Shown one piece after another: positions 42,876 to 45,312 of a DNA stretch of 45,312 nt. Numbering within the stretch: position 1 is the first letter of the stretch; the number at the start of each line of letters is the position of its first letter. The translations under genes were made by a program, and so were the position numbers. Location: assembly GCF_001439925.1 (NCBI RefSeq), contig NZ_LMBV01000029.1, positions 1,234-46,545 of the forward strand, read 5' to 3'. This DNA is from Peribacillus muralis. Its GTDB lineage: Bacteria > Bacillota > Bacilli > Bacillales > DSM-1321. The notes beneath the pieces were generated by a model that worked only from the letters and a program-made list of their open reading frames with translations, had not been told where the DNA came from and did not search any database.

Positions 42876-44549
42876 TTGGAGAAAAAATGGTGGAAAGAAA
42901 GTGTTGTTTATCAAATTTATCCACGAAGTTTCATGGATAGTAATGGGGACGGAATAGGAGATTTACGTGGAATTATTTCAAAGCTTGATTATTTGGAGGA
43001 ATTAGGAGTCAATGTCGTTTGGCTTTCTCCTGTTTTCAAATCTCCAAACGACGATAATGGCTATGATATTAGTGACTATCAAAACATAATGGATGAGTTT
43101 GGTACCTTGAATGACTGGGATGAACTTTTAGAAGGATTACATTCACGTGAGATGAAATTAATGATGGATTTAGTTGTTAATCACTCATCAGATGAACATC
43201 AGTGGTTCATTGAATCACGTTCATCAAAAGATAATCCGTACAGAGACTACTATATTTGGCGCCCCGGCAATGATGAAAAGGAGCCAAACAATTGGACCTC
43301 AGTCTTTAGTGGTTCAGCTTGGCATTATGATAAAGAAACAGATGAATACTACCTTCATCTGTTCAGCAAAAAACAGCCTGATTTAAATTGGGCAAACCCT
43401 ACAGTAAGAAAAGAAATTCATGACATGATGATATGGTGGCTTGATAAGGGCATCGATGGTTTTCGCATGGATGTGATTAACCTCATTTCGAAAGCGGAAG
43501 GATTGCCAAGCACTCCAGGCGGAAAGCTTTACGATTGGGGTGGCGATTTCTTTATGAATGGTCCTCGTGTGCATGAGTATCTACAAGAGATGAATCGTGA
43601 GGTACTTTCGAAGTATGACATGATGACGGTTGGCGAATGTCCGGGGGCATCCGTTGAAGATGCCACTAAATATGCGAATCATGAAGGTACTGAATTAAAT
43701 ATGATTTTCACATTTGAACATATGGAATTAGACTCAGGACCAGGCGGAAAATGGGATGTAAAGCCTTTAAAGCTGATCGATCTTAAAGAATGTATGACAA
43801 AATGGCAAATAGGGTTGGAAGGAAAAGGATGGAATAGCCTTTATTTAAACAACCATGATCAACCAAGAATGGTCTCCCGCTTTGGAAATGATACATCCTA
43901 CCGAGTCCAATCCGCAAAAATGCTGGGAACATTCCTTCATATGATGCAGGGAACGCCTTATATTTATCAAGGTGAGGAAATAGGCATGACAAATGTTACA
44001 TTTGATATTGATGATTATAATGATATTGAGATTCTGAATATGTACCGCGAAAAAGTAACGGAGGGCCAAGAGGATCATGCAAAAGTCATGGATTCCATTT
44101 ATATGAAAGGACGTGATAACGCCAGGACTCCTATGCAATGGGACGATAGTCAAAATGCTGGCTTTACAACAAGTACTCCTTGGTTAAAAGTGAATCCAAA
44201 CTATGGCGAGATAAATGTGAAGCAAGCATTGGCAGACTCGAATTCTATCTTTTACTACTATCAAAAGCTAATTAAGTTAAGAAAAGAATATGACATAATC
44301 GTATATGGTGCATATGATCTTATTTTAAAAGAAAATGAGCGAATTTATGCGTATACACGAACTTTAGATAACGAAACATTACTTGTTTTATGTAACTTTA
44401 CAGAAGAAGCAGCCTCCTTTGAATGGCCAGAACATCTTAGCTTTGAAGCTGGACAGTTGCTAATCCATAACTATGCGGATCAAGGCAGTGAGGATATTTC
44501 TTCTACTACATTAAAACCTTATGAAGCGCGCGTTTATCTTTTAAAGTAA
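42876..44549 (+). CDS. malL: GH13 oligo-1,6-glucosidase (alpha-glucosidase)
   Basis: The 557-residue cytosolic enzyme is of the GH13 oligo-1,6-glucosidase group. It starts at TTG 42876, giving the typical EKKWWKESVVYQIYPRSF N-terminus; GGAAGG is 9 nt upstream, while ATG 42867 abuts it. The catalytic nucleophile is Asp199 (GFRMDVIN), the acid is Glu254 (VGECPG) and the transition-state aspartate is Asp328 (NNHDQPR). Val200 after the nucleophile is the residue associated with alpha-1,6 rather than alpha-1,4 preference. It likely hydrolyses the imported isomaltose-type or related alpha-glucoside. Confidence 0.94.
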   Translation: MEKKWWKESVVYQIYPRSFMDSNGDGIGDLRGIISKLDYLEELGVNVVWLSPVFKSPNDDNGYDISDYQNIMDEFGTLNDWDELLEGLHSREMKLMMDLVVNHSSDEHQWFIESRSSKDNPYRDYYIWRPGNDEKEPNNWTSVFSGSAWHYDKETDEYYLHLFSKKQPDLNWANPTVRKEIHDMMIWWLDKGIDGFRMDVINLISKAEGLPSTPGGKLYDWGGDFFMNGPRVHEYLQEMNREVLSKYDMMTVGECPGASVEDATKYANHEGTELNMIFTFEHMELDSGPGGKWDVKPLKLIDLKECMTKWQIGLEGKGWNSLYLNNHDQPRMVSRFGNDTSYRVQSAKMLGTFLHMMQGTPYIYQGEEIGMTNVTFDIDDYNDIEILNMYREKVTEGQEDHAKVMDSIYMKGRDNARTPMQWDDSQNAGFTTSTPWLKVNPNYGEINVKQALADSNSIFYYYQKLIKLRKEYDIIVYGAYDLILKENERIYAYTRTLDNETLLVLCNFTEEAASFEWPEHLSFEAGQLLIHNYADQGSEDISSTTLKPYEARVYLLK

Positions 44550-44592
44550 CTTTATATCGGAAAAACTTAACCTTTTGGTACGTTTCAGGCTG

Positions 44593-44636
44593 TAGACAAA
44601 CTTGGATGAAAATCGAGTTTGTCTATAGATTTTTTA
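44593..44636 (+). terminator. Terminator of the sugar operon
   Basis: TAGACAAACT (44593-44602) pairs with AGTTTGTCTA (44616-44625), followed by TAGATTTTTT. Confidence 0.8.
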
Positions 44637-44724
44637 TGGATGAGTGCCATTTGAACGTTGGTTTCCACTATGCGGGAATAATAAGTTAGTATATCATAGC
44701 CCACATAGCTGGAAGAGCTGTACT

Positions 44725-44872
44725 TGGCCCGTTCCTTTCCACTGCAGGCGCTCCCTTATCCAGAGGCGGTCCTTGAGCCTCCTTGTCTTTCAGCCTGCGG
44801 GGTCTCACGTTAACGCGCATTTCTAAGCAGGAGACTCGCGCCCTCCGTTTCATTCCACTCTGCATTAGAAAT
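44725..44872. repeat. GC-rich repeat element
   Basis: It contains TTTCCACTGCAGGCGCTCCC, GCGGTCCTTGAGCCTCCTTG, GCCTGCGGGGTCTCACGTTA, GCAGGAGACTCGCGCCCTCC and ends GTTTCATTCCACTCTG. It is much more GC-rich than its surroundings. This block type is widely repeated in Bacillus-like genomes as I recall. A shorter copy is at 45230-45262 and a collapsed core is in the repeat at 32764. Confidence 0.65.
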
Positions 44873-45124
44873 TTTAGATGGAACCACAAATAACCAATGT
44901 TTTGGAAGAATTCGAATTTGATAGCTTCTTTTCATTTCAAGCACTCGCTCATTAAGGGTGAGAGTTCCATGGCGTATGCCTCCCTGTTCTCGACCTTGGA
45001 TATGTATTGAGACTACTGAAAAAGTGTTTTCTTTGAATAAACTACAGAAATCTTTATCAATATCTAATAAATTTAAAAGAAGTTGATTATCTACATATAG
45101 TAGGCATTCAACTTCTTTTTTTCT
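44810..45124 (-). pseudogene. Gene fragment cut at its 3' end by the GC-rich repeat
   Basis: The minus-strand frame of 104 codons reads CLLYVDNQLLLNLLDIDKDF, then FSVVSIHIQGREQGGIRHGT, LTLNERVLEMKRSYQIRILP and KHWLFVVPSKISNAEWNE. It then passes into the repeat (ETEGASLLLRNAR) and stops. There is no usable start codon at the 5' end. Composition is clearly protein-like but I do not recognise the family. The last natural codons end where the repeat begins. Confidence 0.5.
45077..45122 (+). terminator. Terminator-like hairpin
   Basis: AAGAAGTTGA (45077-45086) pairs with TCAACTTCTT (45108-45117), then T's. It overlaps the 5' part of the minus-strand gene fragment, so it may be incidental. Confidence 0.4.
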
Positions 45125-45229
45125 TTATTATGACTTTATCAATTTATCAGTGTACTCGCTTGAAAACTAATGTTAGAATCGAAATTGCAATCTTTATTGA
45201 ATGCTTTGTACATGTACGTTTTTTTTCAC

Positions 45230-45263
45230 TGCAGGCGGTCCGTGAGCCTCCTCGGCTTTTGCA
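45230..45263. repeat. Partial copy of the GC-rich repeat
   Basis: CACTGCAGGCGGTCCGTGAG followed by CCTCCTCGGCTTTTG. Against the 44725 copy it lacks 18 nt between two AGGCG words, and it stops abruptly at the IS-like end. Confidence 0.65.
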
Positions 45264-45312
45264 CTGCCCCCAATAAATTGGACATCTTTTTACTAAGCAG
45301 CTTGCTCAAAAC
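45262..45312 (-). mobile_element. End of an IS3-family-like insertion sequence, continuing beyond the window
   Basis: TGCACTGCCCCCAATAAATT followed by GGACA has the look of IS3/IS150-group terminal inverted repeats. On the minus strand, FEQAA then a stop (TAG at 45292-45294) could be the end of the transposase. Only about 50 nt are visible, so the call rests on the terminus. Confidence 0.5.

Noticed and set aside
44644..44889. Open frames within the GC-rich repeat
   Set aside because: Frames are by-products of the repeat and lack RBS or homology features.

Overview
The window looks like chromosome from a low-GC, spore-former-type Firmicute of the Bacillaceae. Peribacillus (the former Bacillus simplex group) is my best guess. 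The basis is strong AGGAGG-type ribosome binding sites, frequent GTG/TTG starts, many Bacillus-type proteins (MneS-like CDF, YwkD-like VOC, TerC, GSP17M, AzlCD, YozG-like XRE with DUF2975) and CcpA/LacI-type operators. The assignment is by pattern recognition only. I see no rRNA, tRNA, CRISPR array or prophage. One IS-like end lies at the extreme right edge.

Layout. 1-3.7 kb (minus): a sugar/aldehyde operon of a FucI-like isomerase, a GntR/UTRA regulator and an aldehyde dehydrogenase cut by the window edge. 3.9-5.7 kb: a single-Cys HxlR regulator divergent from an NAD(P)-binding protein and an azoreductase. 5.9-9.4 kb (minus): a complete Lac-family PTS operon (IIC, small membrane protein, MupG/DUF871, IIB, IIA) with a clear promoter and terminator. 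9.7-14.3 kb: single genes (VOC, Mn-efflux CDF, DHFR-like, nucleotidyltransferase, ABM monooxygenase). 14.9-19 kb: a secreted LamG-metallophosphoesterase, a broken DUF1796 gene, a YwkD-like VOC protein and a protein with a GGQQ tandem-repeat tail. 19.2-22.2 kb: MerR divergent from an SDR, then a 14-TM drug exporter. 22.8-28.5 kb: TerC, a GH25-LysM lysozyme, two stress-type proteins, a D-2-hydroxyacid dehydrogenase and AzlCD.

28.9-35.9 kb is the accessory-looking part. It holds a GC-rich acetyltransferase, an orphan winged-helix-like protein, two paralogous small orphans under an identical palindromic promoter, an R2-like ligand-binding oxidase (R2lox), DUF817, and a DUF2975/XRE pair with its own operator. 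36.2-44.6 kb is a carbohydrate locus. ThuA and a Gfo/Idh/MocA oxidoreductase run leftward; LacI, an ABC importer (binding protein and two permeases, no ATPase) and a GH13 alpha-1,6-glucosidase run rightward. Several GTAAACGTTTAC-type operators tie the halves together, and a decayed second lacI fragment sits in the divergent intergenic region. 44.6-45.3 kb holds a GC-rich repeat that has cut into a gene, a second partial copy of that repeat, and the apparent start of an IS3-like element.

Most of the window is ordinary chromosome. The best candidates for something undescribed are the paralogous pair at 30.4 and 34.9 kb with its 16-nt shared promoter palindrome, the interspersed repeat family (about 11.7, 20.7, 32.8 and 44.7 kb), and the combined ThuAB-like and GH13 disaccharide locus.
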